A stretch of 64,000 nucleotides of DNA from RGIG1681 sp045650505 (GCA_045650505.1 JAZRRE010000032.1:7815-71814), one strand, 5' to 3'; shown: positions 1 to 8,742, counted from the stretch's first letter. Translations and numbers: made by a program. The notes: generated by a model not told the origin, from the letters alone.

Positions 1-2
1 GT

Positions 3-677
3 CTTCGTGGTTATGGTAGCTATTCATTTAAAGTAAGTAATCCTGAAACATTCTTAACAGAATTATTTGGAACAAATTCATCATTCACAACCGATGATAT
101 CAACTCTTATTTAAAGAGCATCATTGTTTCATCAATTTCAGATACAATTGCAGAATCAAAAATCTCTGCCCTTGATATTGCTTCAAACTTACTTGAATTC
201 TCTAACATTGCAACAGAAACACTTACTGCTTCATTTGCAAAACTTGGTTTAGAGCTTTCAAATCTTGTTGTTGAAAACATTTCCTTCCCTGAAGAAGTTG
301 AAAAAGCAATCGACACAAGGTCAAGTATGGGTATCTTATCAGACAAAATGGACACATTCGTTAAATATCAATCAGCTAACGCAATTCGTGATGCTGCAAA
401 CAACGATGGTATGGCTGGTATGGGTGCACAACTTGGTTCAGGTATCGCACTTGGCGAAATGATGAGAAGCAGTTTAGCTGGGTCAACAACTCCAGCAAGT
501 GAAGCTGATGATGATGCTAAATATTGTGCTTCATGTGGTGCAAAAAATCCAAGAGCTGCTAAATTCTGTGTTGAATGTGGTGGCAAACTCATTCAGAAAG
601 GAAAATGTCCTGCTTGTGGTGCTGAAGTTAACGGAAAAAGTAAATTCTGCCCAGAATGCGGTGAAAGCTTAAAATAA
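3..677 (+). CDS. SPFH-domain protein with C-terminal zinc ribbons (N-terminus outside window)
   Basis: The frame is open from the window edge (first full codon at 3) to TAA at 675-677, so 224 C-terminal residues are visible. They start RGYGSYSFKV and run through ENISFPEEVEKAID, the sequence style of the YdjI-type SPFH ('virion core protein') family of membrane-associated scaffold proteins. A Gly/Ala/Met-rich linker follows, then two zinc ribbons: CASCG...CVECG and CPACG...CPECG. Proteins of this type are thought to form oligomeric assemblies at the inner membrane face; the substrate is unknown. A terminator follows directly, so this is the last gene of its unit. The family call is confident; the cellular role is inference. 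Confidence 0.8.
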   Translation, partial: LRGYGSYSFKVSNPETFLTELFGTNSSFTTDDINSYLKSIIVSSISDTIAESKISALDIASNLLEFSNIATETLTASFAKLGLELSNLVVENISFPEEVEKAIDTRSSMGILSDKMDTFVKYQSANAIRDAANNDGMAGMGAQLGSGIALGEMMRSSLAGSTTPASEADDDAKYCASCGAKNPRAAKFCVECGGKLIQKGKCPACGAEVNGKSKFCPECGESLK

Positions 678-688
678 TTAAAACATAA

Positions 689-721
689 AAAACACTAGGG
701 TCTTCCCTAGTGTTTTTATTT
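689..721 (+). terminator. Rho-independent terminator after the SPFH gene
   Basis: A 12-bp perfect stem (689-700 pairs with 705-716) with a 4-nt loop runs into a T-rich tail, 11 nt after the stop codon. Confidence 0.9.
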
Positions 722-744
722 TGCATTTTTGGCGATAATTAGTT

Positions 745-972
745 ATGCGAAAAAATATTACTGTTATAGCAAAAATGCAAGATGACGGCAAAATTATACC
801 ACTATCAATTTTGTGGCAAGATGATAGAGTTTTTGAAATTGACAAAGTTTTAGATATAAGAAAAAAAGCCAGCACCAAAGGTGGTGGCAAAGGTTTAAGA
901 TACACTTGCAAAATTTTAGAACAAGAACGCTTTTTGTGGCTTGATGACAATATTTGGTTTGTTGAAATTTAA
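745..972 (+). CDS. Conserved small protein convergent with dinB
   Basis: A 75-residue protein of mixed charge with no membrane segment. It contains IIPLSILWQDDRVFEIDKV and ends in WFVEI. I recall similar short proteins encoded beside DNA polymerase IV genes in other Clostridia-like genomes, but no function is known to me. Its stop overlaps the dinB stop by 4 bp in convergent orientation, so the two transcripts overlap at their 3' ends. No Shine-Dalgarno precedes ATG 745; GATAAT ends 5 nt upstream without a clear -35. It is probably real: it fills the gap exactly and has a beta-rich, conserved-looking composition. Confidence 0.65.
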   Translation: MRKNITVIAKMQDDGKIIPLSILWQDDRVFEIDKVLDIRKKASTKGGGKGLRYTCKILEQERFLWLDDNIWFVEI

Positions 973-2222
973 AATTCATCACCTTCAACCTTGTTTTTCC
1001 CAAGAGAGCCCAAACTGTGAGAATCTTTTATATCTAACCCCATAAAACTTTCATCACGAAGCACAACCGCCCTATTTATTGCAGCTCTACCAAATCTTTT
1101 TCGAAGTGTTTCAACAGCACTTTCAAGTTTCTCTTTCTTCTCTTTCTTTTCCATATCTTCATCAAAAGAAAGCTGGTCTTCTGTTGTAAAATCAGAAATT
1201 GCAACTCCAAGTAATCGGATTTTTAGTGTCCAATCAAAATTATCCTTAAAAAGCTTCATAGCAAGTTCTGCAACTTCGCTAGATAAATTTGTTGGATGCG
1301 AAAATTTCCTCATTCGAACTGTTGAATGTAATAAATTATCAGTAAAAGTTAAAGTTACTGTTCTAGCATATTTATACCCATAATCTTTCATTCGTGAACA
1401 CACGCTTTCAGAAAGCAATATAATGAGTGTTTCAACATCTAAATCATTATCTAAATCACGATGAAAAGTAATGCTATTCCCGATTGACTTATATTCATCT
1501 TTATCTAAATATTTTTTTACTTCTGAATAATCTTTTCCGGTTGCATAACCATAAAGCACAGAACCCCACTTTCCTAAATGTTCAATCAAAAGATTTTCAT
1601 CAGAATTTGCAAGGTCACCTATTGTGTGAATGTTGAGTTTCTTGAGTTTATTTTTTGTTGCCCTTCCAACATAAAGTAAATTTTCAACATCAAGTGGAAA
1701 AATTTTTTCTTTAAAATTTTCATAAGGAATAACTGTTATCGCATCAGGTTTTTTCATATCACTTCCAAGCTTTGCAAAAACCTTGTTAAAACTAACACCA
1801 ATTGATACTGTAAGTCCAATTTCATCTTTAACACGATTCCTTATTTCTTCTGCAATTTTAAAGGCATCTCCTCCGTGTTTTCGCGAATTTGTTATATCAA
1901 GCCATGCTTCATCAATACCAAAAGATTCAACATAGTCTGTATATTCAAAAAATATTGCCTTGACCGCCTTTGAATATTTTATATATAAATCGTGATGAGT
2001 TTCGCGAAGAATAAGGTCTGGAGCTAATTTTTTAGCCTCATAAACAGTCATACCTGTTTTTATTCCAAATTCTTTTGCAACTTGATTTTTGGCAAGAATC
2101 ACTCCGTGCCTATTAGTTACCGAACCAGAAACTGCAACAGGTTTGCCAAATAAAGACTCATCAAGCAAACACTCAACACTCGCATAAAAGCTGTTTAAAT
2201 CAATATGTAATATTTTTCTCAT
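969..2222 (-). CDS. dinB: DNA polymerase IV (Y-family translesion polymerase)
   Basis: This 417-residue Y-family polymerase copies across damaged template bases. The palm starts with HIDLNSFYASVE, giving metal ligand D8 and an aromatic steric-gate position at Y13; the second catalytic motif is SFGIDEAWLD with D104/E105. A helix-hairpin-helix region (IHTIGDLANSDENLLIEHLGKWG) and a little-finger domain follow. The second residue of the usual DMDxFF motif is N10, as in part of the family. There is no SD; TATACT ends 6 nt before ATG, with a TTGTAA about 16 nt further up, so it may be leaderless. No LexA-type operator was recognised. Confidence 0.93.
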   Translation of the reverse strand: MRKILHIDLNSFYASVECLLDESLFGKPVAVSGSVTNRHGVILAKNQVAKEFGIKTGMTVYEAKKLAPDLILRETHHDLYIKYSKAVKAIFFEYTDYVESFGIDEAWLDITNSRKHGGDAFKIAEEIRNRVKDEIGLTVSIGVSFNKVFAKLGSDMKKPDAITVIPYENFKEKIFPLDVENLLYVGRATKNKLKKLNIHTIGDLANSDENLLIEHLGKWGSVLYGYATGKDYSEVKKYLDKDEYKSIGNSITFHRDLDNDLDVETLIILLSESVCSRMKDYGYKYARTVTLTFTDNLLHSTVRMRKFSHPTNLSSEVAELAMKLFKDNFDWTLKIRLLGVAISDFTTEDQLSFDEDMEKKEKKEKLESAVETLRKRFGRAAINRAVVLRDESFMGLDIKDSHSLGSLGKNKVEGDEF

Positions 2223-2301
2223 AATTTTAGTATATTTATTTGAAAAAAAATTACAAATAAATTAAAAGAAATAAAAATTGTTTTTCAAATAATTTTTCTT
2301 G

Positions 2302-2330
2302 TGCTATAATTAGGTTGATATATTGGAGGG
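2302..2330 (+). promoter_or_regulatory. Extended -10 promoter and SD of the methyltransferase pair
   Basis: TG at 2302-2303 and TATAAT at 2305-2310 form an extended -10 (TGCTATAAT). A TTGGAGGG Shine-Dalgarno lies just before ATG 2334. No good -35 is seen at 17 nt. Confidence 0.55.
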
Positions 2331-2333
2331 ATT

Positions 2334-3068
2334 ATGAGCTCAAATCAAATAGATATTGAATTTGCAAAGTCTTGGGATTTAAGTCACGGACATTTCTCAA
2401 AAGATATTGCAGAAAGAATTTTAGAATTTGCAGATGAACATAAAATTAAAATCAAATCTGCACTTGATATTTGTTGTGGAGCTTCAAATTTGCTTGAAGT
2501 TTTTAACAATCACGGCATTAAATGTGAAGGCACAGAAACACGACAAGGTATGATTGATTATTCAAAAGAAAAATGTCCTGAAATTTCATATCATTTAACA
2601 AAAAATATGTATGAAATTCCAGCAAAATCTAAAGCAGACCTTATCACCTGCAACCACGACATTGTTAACTATTTTGAAACTTTTGATGAATGGAAATTGT
2701 TTTTCAAAGATGTAAATAAACATTTATCTTCAAATGGTATGTTTGTGTTTGACTTTTACACCAAATATAAACTCAACGGCTGGAAAGAAACAACCTATTC
2801 ATCTTCAGAATGGCTTGACTGCATAACATCAGTAAAACCAGGTCTTTACGATAAAACCATCATCACCTACACTTATTTTATTAATTGTGGTGACCATATG
2901 GTTAAAACAAAAGACATCGTTGTAGAGTCTTGCTATGATAATAGACTTATCATTGAAGAACTTAAAAAAGCTGGATTTAAAAAAGTTATGATTGTTGATG
3001 AAAAATTAAATCCTATCGAACCAAATGATTATATTGAAAGAATGCATATTGTGGCACTCAAAAAATAA
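2334..3068 (+). CDS. SAM-dependent class I methyltransferase, copy 1
   Basis: A 244-residue Rossmann-fold methyltransferase. Motif I is ALDICCGASNLLEVF (about 41-55), the acidic end of beta-2 is in CEGTETRQGMIDYS, and LITCNHDIVNYF is motif IV-like. The C-terminal strand ends MHIVALKK. The substrate is unknown; the family resembles small-molecule methyltransferases (Methyltransf_11/25 type). It has a strong SD and is followed after 9 nt by a clear paralogue, so the pair arose by tandem duplication and is co-transcribed. Motif I has GAS where active enzymes usually have G-x-G (copy 2 keeps CGSGNF), so this copy may bind SAM differently. Confidence 0.85.
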   Translation: MSSNQIDIEFAKSWDLSHGHFSKDIAERILEFADEHKIKIKSALDICCGASNLLEVFNNHGIKCEGTETRQGMIDYSKEKCPEISYHLTKNMYEIPAKSKADLITCNHDIVNYFETFDEWKLFFKDVNKHLSSNGMFVFDFYTKYKLNGWKETTYSSSEWLDCITSVKPGLYDKTIITYTYFINCGDHMVKTKDIVVESCYDNRLIIEELKKAGFKKVMIVDEKLNPIEPNDYIERMHIVALKK

Positions 3069-3077
3069 GGAGCAAAT

Positions 3078-3986
3078 ATGGATAATATTTTAGATTCAAA
3101 TTTCAGTAAAGCATTTGCCATAGCTTGGAGTGAAAATCAAGGTGGATACTCTGAAACAATTGCAAAAAAGACATTAAATTTTGCAAGAACTCAAGGTTTA
3201 AAAATAAACACCGTTCTTGATATTTGCTGTGGTTCAGGTAACTTTCTTCACGAAATGCAAATGAACGGAAAGAAATGCACAGGAACTGAAATTTTAGATA
3301 GTTACATTGAATATAATAGACAAAAATTCCCTGAAATGAAGTTTATCAAAACAGAATCAATGCTTGATTTTGAAGGTCTCGAAACTTATGACCTTATCTC
3401 CTGCAACCACGATGTTATAAACTTCTTACCTACCCTTGAAGCTTGGGGAACCTTCTTTAAAAATGTTTACTCACATTTAAATAATGGCGGCATCTTCATT
3501 TTTGACTTTTACACAAAACGTCGTCTTAAAGGTTGGAATGAAGTTACTTATGATGAAAATGACAAACTTGATTATGTTAAACAAATTTCTTCTGATAATG
3601 AATCAAAAACAACCATTTCAAGCATTTATTATATCAATTTAAACCCTAATTCAAATGCATCAACCGATGAAAAAACTTATAGTTTAAATGATTATGAACA
3701 CAACAGATATAAGAAGACAGAAGATACTGTTGTTGAATATTTCTTTGAAAATCAAGATATTTTAAATGAAATCAAAAAAGCGGGATATCGTTATCTCATT
3801 ACAACAGATGCAAACTTTGCACCTGTATCCGGAATTTCAGATATGAATAGAATTCATATTATTGCAATTAAACGTGAAGCAGTTGTTCAAAAACCAGCTG
3901 CACCAGCGGAAACACCTGCAAAAACTGAAGAACCTGCAAAACAAGAAGAAACAACTTCTGAAAAAAAAGAAACAACTGAAGAATAA
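3078..3986 (+). CDS. SAM-dependent class I methyltransferase, copy 2, with acidic Pro/Ala/Glu tail
   Basis: A 302-residue paralogue of the preceding gene. Shared blocks include VLDICCGSGNF (motif I), the CTGTEI region, LISCNHDVINF, FIFDFYTK and a terminal IHIIAIK. It differs by an insertion near 185-210 and by a low-complexity C-terminal tail of about 40 residues made of Pro, Ala, Glu, Lys and Thr. The tail looks disordered and could be a tether. The gene starts 9 nt after copy 1 with its own AAGGAG, and a strong terminator follows. The substrate is unknown. Confidence 0.85.
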   Translation: MDNILDSNFSKAFAIAWSENQGGYSETIAKKTLNFARTQGLKINTVLDICCGSGNFLHEMQMNGKKCTGTEILDSYIEYNRQKFPEMKFIKTESMLDFEGLETYDLISCNHDVINFLPTLEAWGTFFKNVYSHLNNGGIFIFDFYTKRRLKGWNEVTYDENDKLDYVKQISSDNESKTTISSIYYINLNPNSNASTDEKTYSLNDYEHNRYKKTEDTVVEYFFENQDILNEIKKAGYRYLITTDANFAPVSGISDMNRIHIIAIKREAVVQKPAAPAETPAKTEEPAKQEETTSEKKETTEE

Positions 3987-3990
3987 AAAC

Positions 3991-4027
3991 AACCCTTCCC
4001 TAAAATTTTAGAGAAGGGTTTATTTTT
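3991..4027 (+). terminator. Terminator of the methyltransferase pair
   Basis: AACCCTTC (3991-3998) pairs with GAAGGGTT (4013-4020) around an inner AT-rich palindrome, followed by a T-rich stretch. Confidence 0.85.
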
Positions 4028-4030
4028 GCA

Positions 4031-4060
4031 AAAAAAAACACTTGAAAAACAAGTGTCTTT
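4031..4060 (-). terminator. Terminator of pyrG
   Basis: On the minus strand ACACTTG/CAAGTGT (4038-4044 with 4050-4056, loop 5 nt) is flanked by A and T runs; it lies directly after the pyrG stop. It faces the terminator of the convergent methyltransferase pair. Confidence 0.85.
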
Positions 4061-4063
4061 TTT

Positions 4064-5668
4064 TTATCTAATACTTTTAGCTGTGTTGATGAGACCCAAA
4101 AATAATGGATGTGGTCTGTTTGGTCTAGACTTATTTTCTGGTTCAAAAATAACACCAACAAAATATGGATGCGACTTAAGTTCAACAATTTCCACAAGTT
4201 TGCTTTCTGGGTTCATACCTGCAAAAAGCATATCTGCATTTGCATATTTATCATAATAAGCGGTATTGAATTCATAGCTATGGCGATGACGTTCAGAAAC
4301 AATTTCTTTACCATAAAGTTTAGCTGCTTTAGATGATGGGTCTAACACACACTTGCAAGCACCAATTCTTGTGGTAACACCGTTATTAAGAATCTTCTTT
4401 TGCTCTTTCATAACATCAATAACAGGATATTCAGTGTCTGGGTCAATTTCAGTTGTATTTGCACCTGAAAGACGAAGTACATTTCTACCAAATTCAACAA
4501 TTGCAAGTTGCATACCAAAACCAATTCCAAGATAAGGAATCTTACTTTCTCTAGCATAACGAATTGCTTCAATCATACCCTTAAAGCCACGACTTCCCCA
4601 ACCTGCAGGAACAATAATTGCCTTTGCACCTTTAAGGAATTTTTCAGCACCAACTTCTTCAATGTCTTCAGCATCAATAATATCAATTTTTGCTTTAACT
4701 TGATTATAAGTGCAAGCGTGATGAATTGCTTCTTCAACTGAAAGATAAGCATCAGCAACTTTTGTATATTTTCCAACAATACAAACTCTAATTTCTGGAT
4801 TTTTAGCTTTGAAGTTATTAACCATCAAACTCCAAGAATTAAGGTCTGATTTAGGGAAACTCATACCAAATTTCTTTAAAATAACATTATCAAGCCCTTC
4901 TTTTTGAAGAGTAATTGGAATTTCATAAACTGTTTCAGCATCTGCATTTTGAATAACGTATTCAGGTCCTTTAAGGAAACATCTTCTTGCGATAAGGGTT
5001 TTTACATCATTATTCATAACAGCTTCTTTTGAAGTTCTGCAAACAATTGCATCTGGCGAAATACCAAAAGAATTTAATCTTTGAATTGAAGATTGAACTG
5101 TTTCAAATTTTGTTTCACCTGTTGCACCAATAAAAGGAAGCAAATCAACGTGAAGCAAGAACACATTTTCTTCACCAATTTCGCTTTGAAGTTGACGAAT
5201 TGCGTGAAGATAAATACCTGTTTCATAATCACTAACAATTCCACCAATTTCAACAATAACAATATCAGCATCATCACCTGAAAGTGCAAGCATACAATCT
5301 TTAACTTCTGTTGTGATATGAGGAATAGTTTGAACAGTTGCACCGCCATACTTACCCATTCTTTCTTTATTGATAACAGAAGAATAAATTCTACCACTTG
5401 TGATGTTATTTGCTCTGCCAAGATTGATATCTAAAAATCTTTCATAGTGACCGATATCAAGGTCAGTTTCTGCACCATCATCAGTAATAAACACTTCACC
5501 ATGTTGATAAGGACTCATTGTTCCTGGGTCAACATTCAAATATGGGTCAAATTTTTGCATGGTAACTTTAACTCCTCTATTTTTGAGAAGTCTTCCAAGA
5601 CTGCCTGCGGTTGTTCCTTTTCCTAAACTTGAAACAACTCCACCTGTTAATATCACGAATTTGCTCAT
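4064..5668 (-). CDS. pyrG: CTP synthase with an inactivated glutaminase domain
   Basis: CTP synthase makes CTP from UTP, ATP and nitrogen in the cytosol. The N-terminal synthase domain is canonical (LTGGVVSSLGKG, QKFDPYLNVDPGTMSP, HYERF). The C-terminal class I glutaminase domain is present at full length but lacks its catalytic residues: the LGICLGMQ nucleophile motif reads LGIGFGMQ (Cys to Gly383), the FHPEF motif reads FEPEN (His to Glu509), and the oxyanion motif PGGFG reads PAGWG. It therefore should not hydrolyse glutamine and probably uses free ammonia. I chose ATG 5668 (534 aa): GGAGAG lies 6 nt upstream, and the longer ATG at 5680 would put the SD inside the gene. It is monocistronic, with its own promoter and terminator. 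Confidence 0.95.
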   Translation of the reverse strand: MSKFVILTGGVVSSLGKGTTAGSLGRLLKNRGVKVTMQKFDPYLNVDPGTMSPYQHGEVFITDDGAETDLDIGHYERFLDINLGRANNITSGRIYSSVINKERMGKYGGATVQTIPHITTEVKDCMLALSGDDADIVIVEIGGIVSDYETGIYLHAIRQLQSEIGEENVFLLHVDLLPFIGATGETKFETVQSSIQRLNSFGISPDAIVCRTSKEAVMNNDVKTLIARRCFLKGPEYVIQNADAETVYEIPITLQKEGLDNVILKKFGMSFPKSDLNSWSLMVNNFKAKNPEIRVCIVGKYTKVADAYLSVEEAIHHACTYNQVKAKIDIIDAEDIEEVGAEKFLKGAKAIIVPAGWGSRGFKGMIEAIRYARESKIPYLGIGFGMQLAIVEFGRNVLRLSGANTTEIDPDTEYPVIDVMKEQKKILNNGVTTRIGACKCVLDPSSKAAKLYGKEIVSERHRHSYEFNTAYYDKYANADMLFAGMNPESKLVEIVELKSHPYFVGVIFEPENKSRPNRPHPLFLGLINTAKSIR

Positions 5669-5701
5669 AGCACTCTCCATAATAACTTATAATACACTTT
5701 A

Positions 5702-5730
5702 ATTATATTTATTTTGTATTTAGAGGTCAA
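5702..5730 (-). promoter_or_regulatory. pyrG promoter
   Basis: TTGACC (5725-5730), 17-nt spacer, TATAAT (5702-5707) on the minus strand. The predicted start near 5695 gives a leader of about 27 nt, with none of the GGGC/attenuator signature known from Bacillus pyrG. Confidence 0.75.
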
Positions 5731-5783
5731 ATAAATTTCATTTTAAAACTATTTTTTAATGATTTTTTAATAATTTTTTGAAT

Positions 5784-5813
5784 TAAAAAAGACAGGCTAT
5801 TCCTAACCCATCT
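5784..5813 (-). terminator. Terminator of the FAD-dependent dehydrogenase gene
   Basis: A minus-strand 9-bp stem including G-U pairs (5805-5813 with 5790-5798) and a T-run at 5785-5790, immediately after the stop at 5821. Confidence 0.65.
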
Positions 5814-5820
5814 AAATTAA

Positions 5821-7197
5821 TTATTTCAAAAGTTGACGTGCCATATAAACACCCATCGCAGAAGCCATCATAAGACCACGTGTCCAACCACTTGCATCTC
5901 CAAGACAGTATAAATTTTTAACATTTGTGTTAAGATTTTCATCCATTTTAACACGATTGCTATAAAATTTAACTTCTGGAGCATAAAGGAGTGTTTCATT
6001 ACTTGCAAATCCAGGAACAACAGTGTCCATTTGCTCAATGAAATTTAAAATATTTGTCATTGTTCTATAAGGAATTGCAGCTGTGATATCACCAGCAACC
6101 GCATCAGTAAGTGTTGGTTTTAAGTTAGTTTGAGCAAGTTCTTTTTGCCAAGTTCTCTTTCCTGCTTTAATGTCACCAAGTCTTTGAACAAGAATGTGTC
6201 CATCACCAAGCATATTAACCATCTCACTCACCTTTTGAGCATATGTGATAGGGTCATCAAATGGATAAGTAAATCTATGAGAGCACAAAATTGCAAGGTT
6301 TGTGTTGTTAGATTTTAAATCTTTATAACTGTGACCGTTAACCACCGCCAAATTGTTGTCATAGTTTTCTTGTGCTACAAATCCACCTGGATTTTGACAG
6401 AATGTTCTAACTTTGTTATAGAATGGCTTTGGATAGCCAATAAGTTTAGATTCATAAAGAGCTCTGTTAACCTTTTCCATAACTTCATTTCTAACTTCAA
6501 CACGAACACCAATATCAACAACACCAGCTTCTCTGCCAATTCCGTGAAGCCTACACATTTCATCAAGCCAATCAGCACCTTTTCTTCCTGTTGCAATAAC
6601 AACAATATCAGCAAACATTTCTTTTCCGTTAACAACCACACCCTTGCATTCACCATTTTCAACAATAACATCAGTGCAAGTTTGGTCTGCTAAAATTTTA
6701 ACACCTTTTTCTAAAAGGAATTTTTCAATAGAATAATAAAGTTCGTGTGCTTTTTCAGTTCCAAGATGGCGAATAGGACAATCCACAAGTTTAAGTCCGG
6801 CAATTGTGGCATTTTTTCTAATTTCACGAATTTCTTCAGTTTCTTCTGCACCTTCAACATGAGTGTCAGCACCAAACTCAAGATAAATTCTATCAGTATA
6901 ATCAATATATTCTTGTGCTAAATCTTCACCAATAAGAGATGGTAAATCTCCACCAACATCTCTATTTAAAGACAATTTTCCATCAGAAAACGCACCTGCA
7001 CCACTAAACCCTGAAGTAATTTGACAATATGGCTTACAGTGAACGCAATCCTTTGTTTTTGATTTAGGACAACTTCTTTTTTCAATTAAATGACCTTGCT
7101 CAATAATTGTAATATCATCTGTTGAACCTTTTTTAATAAGCTCAAGCGCTGTAAAAATTCCAGCTGGTCCAGCACCCACAATTAAAATTTTTCTCAT
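5821..7197 (-). CDS. FAD-dependent dehydrogenase, COG2509 type
   Basis: A 458-residue flavoprotein. A dinucleotide-binding motif starts at residue 5 (VGAGPAGIFTALEL), a Cys-rich stretch follows (CPKSKTKDCVHCKPYC, about 43-58), and then SGFSGAGAFSDGKL, a typical block of the uncharacterised COG2509 family. A second glycine-rich block (VVIATGRKGADW) and a C-terminal FAD motif (NLYCLGDASGWTRGLMMASAMGVY) complete the fold. The Cys cluster might bind a metal or be redox active; that is inference. The substrate is unknown. AAAGGAG precedes ATG. It lies 33 bp downstream of tsaD and may share its transcript. Confidence 0.88.
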   Translation of the reverse strand: MRKILIVGAGPAGIFTALELIKKGSTDDITIIEQGHLIEKRSCPKSKTKDCVHCKPYCQITSGFSGAGAFSDGKLSLNRDVGGDLPSLIGEDLAQEYIDYTDRIYLEFGADTHVEGAEETEEIREIRKNATIAGLKLVDCPIRHLGTEKAHELYYSIEKFLLEKGVKILADQTCTDVIVENGECKGVVVNGKEMFADIVVIATGRKGADWLDEMCRLHGIGREAGVVDIGVRVEVRNEVMEKVNRALYESKLIGYPKPFYNKVRTFCQNPGGFVAQENYDNNLAVVNGHSYKDLKSNNTNLAILCSHRFTYPFDDPITYAQKVSEMVNMLGDGHILVQRLGDIKAGKRTWQKELAQTNLKPTLTDAVAGDITAAIPYRTMTNILNFIEQMDTVVPGFASNETLLYAPEVKFYSNRVKMDENLNTNVKNLYCLGDASGWTRGLMMASAMGVYMARQLLK

Positions 7198-7230
7198 AAA
7201 TTCTCCTTTATAATTTAAATTATTTATTTT

Positions 7231-8253
7231 TTAAAGTTCAATATTGCTTGTTGGAACAAGTGTTTTTGGGTCTGCAATACTTTTACCCTCAATAAAACTA
7301 AAATAACCAGCAGAAGCTATCATTGCCGCATTATCTGTGCAAAGTTTAAGCGGAGGATAATAAACCTTTGCATTAATACTTTCAGCCATTTTATCCATTT
7401 CACTTCGAAGATATGTGTTTGCAGAAACACCACCGGCTAAAATAATTTTATCATATCCAAATTTTTCAAGTGCAACCTTACATTTGCTAACAACCTGTAC
7501 CACAGCTTCTGCTTGAAAACTTGCACAAATATCAGGAACTGAAATTTCTTCACCTCTTTGTTTGTTATTGTGAATAAAATTAATAACTGCAGTTTTAAGA
7601 CCACTATATGAAAAATTAAAATCTTTAATTTTTTCTTTATCCATATTAGTAAATTTATATTTCACTTCACCACTTTCTGCTTGTTTTTGAACATTAGGTC
7701 CACCAGGATATTCAAGCCCACATTCACGAGCAACTTTATCAAATGCTTCACCAATTGCATCATCAGTTGTTGTTCCAATAAGTCTGCGATTTGTAAAACT
7801 TTCCATTTCAACAAGTGCAGTATGTCCACCAGAAACAATCAAACAAGCAAATGGTGGTTTTAACTCACTATATGCAATATAATTTGCTGCAATATGCCCC
7901 TCAATATGATTCACTGCAATAAGTGGCTTTCCTGTCATATAAGCAAGTGCTTTTGCAAAATTAACACCCACAATAAGAGCCCCAAGAAGTCCTGCACCAT
8001 AAGTCACAGCAATAGCATCAATGTCATCAATCGAAACACCTGCCTGCAATAATGCTTCTTTATAAACCGTATCAATGTTCATAACGTGATTACGTGAAGC
8101 AATTTCGGGAACAACTCCGCCATAAAGTTTATGTATGTCAATTTGAGTATTAGTTACCATAGAAAGCACTTCTCTGCCATTTTTAACAACCGCAACTGAA
8201 GTTTCATCACAACTAGACTCAATTCCAAGTATTAAAATATCTTTTTTTTCCAT
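7231..8253 (-). CDS. tsaD: tRNA N6-adenosine threonylcarbamoyltransferase
   Basis: TsaD (Kae1/Qri7 family, 340 aa) transfers threonylcarbamoyl from TC-AMP to A37 of ANN-decoding tRNAs, working with TsaB and TsaE. It opens ILGIESSCDETSVAVV, has the metal-binding NHIEGHIAANY, the ASKHA-fold SGGHTALV and a C-terminal GGVSANTYLR. Length and motifs are standard. It heads a probable unit with the downstream FAD-dependent dehydrogenase; an AGGA-type SD precedes ATG. tsaB and tsaE are not in the window. Confidence 0.95.
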   Translation of the reverse strand: MEKKDILILGIESSCDETSVAVVKNGREVLSMVTNTQIDIHKLYGGVVPEIASRNHVMNIDTVYKEALLQAGVSIDDIDAIAVTYGAGLLGALIVGVNFAKALAYMTGKPLIAVNHIEGHIAANYIAYSELKPPFACLIVSGGHTALVEMESFTNRRLIGTTTDDAIGEAFDKVARECGLEYPGGPNVQKQAESGEVKYKFTNMDKEKIKDFNFSYSGLKTAVINFIHNNKQRGEEISVPDICASFQAEAVVQVVSKCKVALEKFGYDKIILAGGVSANTYLRSEMDKMAESINAKVYYPPLKLCTDNAAMIASAGYFSFIEGKSIADPKTLVPTSNIEL

Positions 8254-8267
8254 TTTTATCCTATTTT

Positions 8268-8684
8268 TTATTTATTTTTTCTTATTATTGAAATCAAATT
8301 AACCAATCTAACAATGCAGTCAATAGTAACACCGACTCCAAAAAGTCCAAATGTGCAAAAATAAACAAGTCCGCTAATATATTTTCTTTCAATAAATCTA
8401 TGCACACCTAAATACCCCACAAATAAACAAATCAAAAAACTTATAAGTGCACTTTTAATCATATTATCTTGATACTCATATCTTTCTGTTTGTCTTTGAG
8501 CTTCAGTTAATTCTTGAATAACGCCTTTCAATTCTTGAATTTCTTCATCTTGACTTTTATCTCTAGCATTATCAGTCAAGACTTCTTCTTTGTAACCACA
8601 ATACTTACATTTATAAGTTGTTTCATCAACTTTATCGTAACTTGTTGCACCACAATTTTTACATTTGAATTTATAAACTTTCAT
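8268..8684 (-). CDS. Zinc-ribbon, coiled-coil, TM2-domain membrane protein
   Basis: A 138-residue protein. An N-terminal zinc ribbon (CKNCG at about 8-12, CKYCG at 26-30) is followed by a Glu/Gln-rich helix (44-72) and a TM2 domain of two membrane segments carrying GYLGVHRF (90-97) and the IDCIVRL end. TM2 proteins are small membrane proteins of unknown biochemical role. I chose ATG 8684 because AAAGGAAAG lies a few bases upstream; the longer start at 8714 puts this SD inside the gene. It lies between prfB and tsaD. Confidence 0.8.
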   Translation of the reverse strand: MKVYKFKCKNCGATSYDKVDETTYKCKYCGYKEEVLTDNARDKSQDEEIQELKGVIQELTEAQRQTERYEYQDNMIKSALISFLICLFVGYLGVHRFIERKYISGLVYFCTFGLFGVGVTIDCIVRLVNLISIIRKNK

Positions 8685-8742
8685 AAATCTTTCCTTTGTT
8701 TGAATTTTATGCATAATTATTTTTTATTATTTGCACAAATAA

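Noticed and set aside
2334..3986. Methyltransferase pair as a restriction-modification system
   Set aside because: No DNA-methyltransferase motif (such as DPPY), target-recognition domain or endonuclease is present; they look like small-molecule enzymes.
4064..5668. PyrG as a decaying pseudogene
   Set aside because: No stop or frameshift, synthase motifs intact, conserved residues around the lost triad, and clean promoter and terminator.
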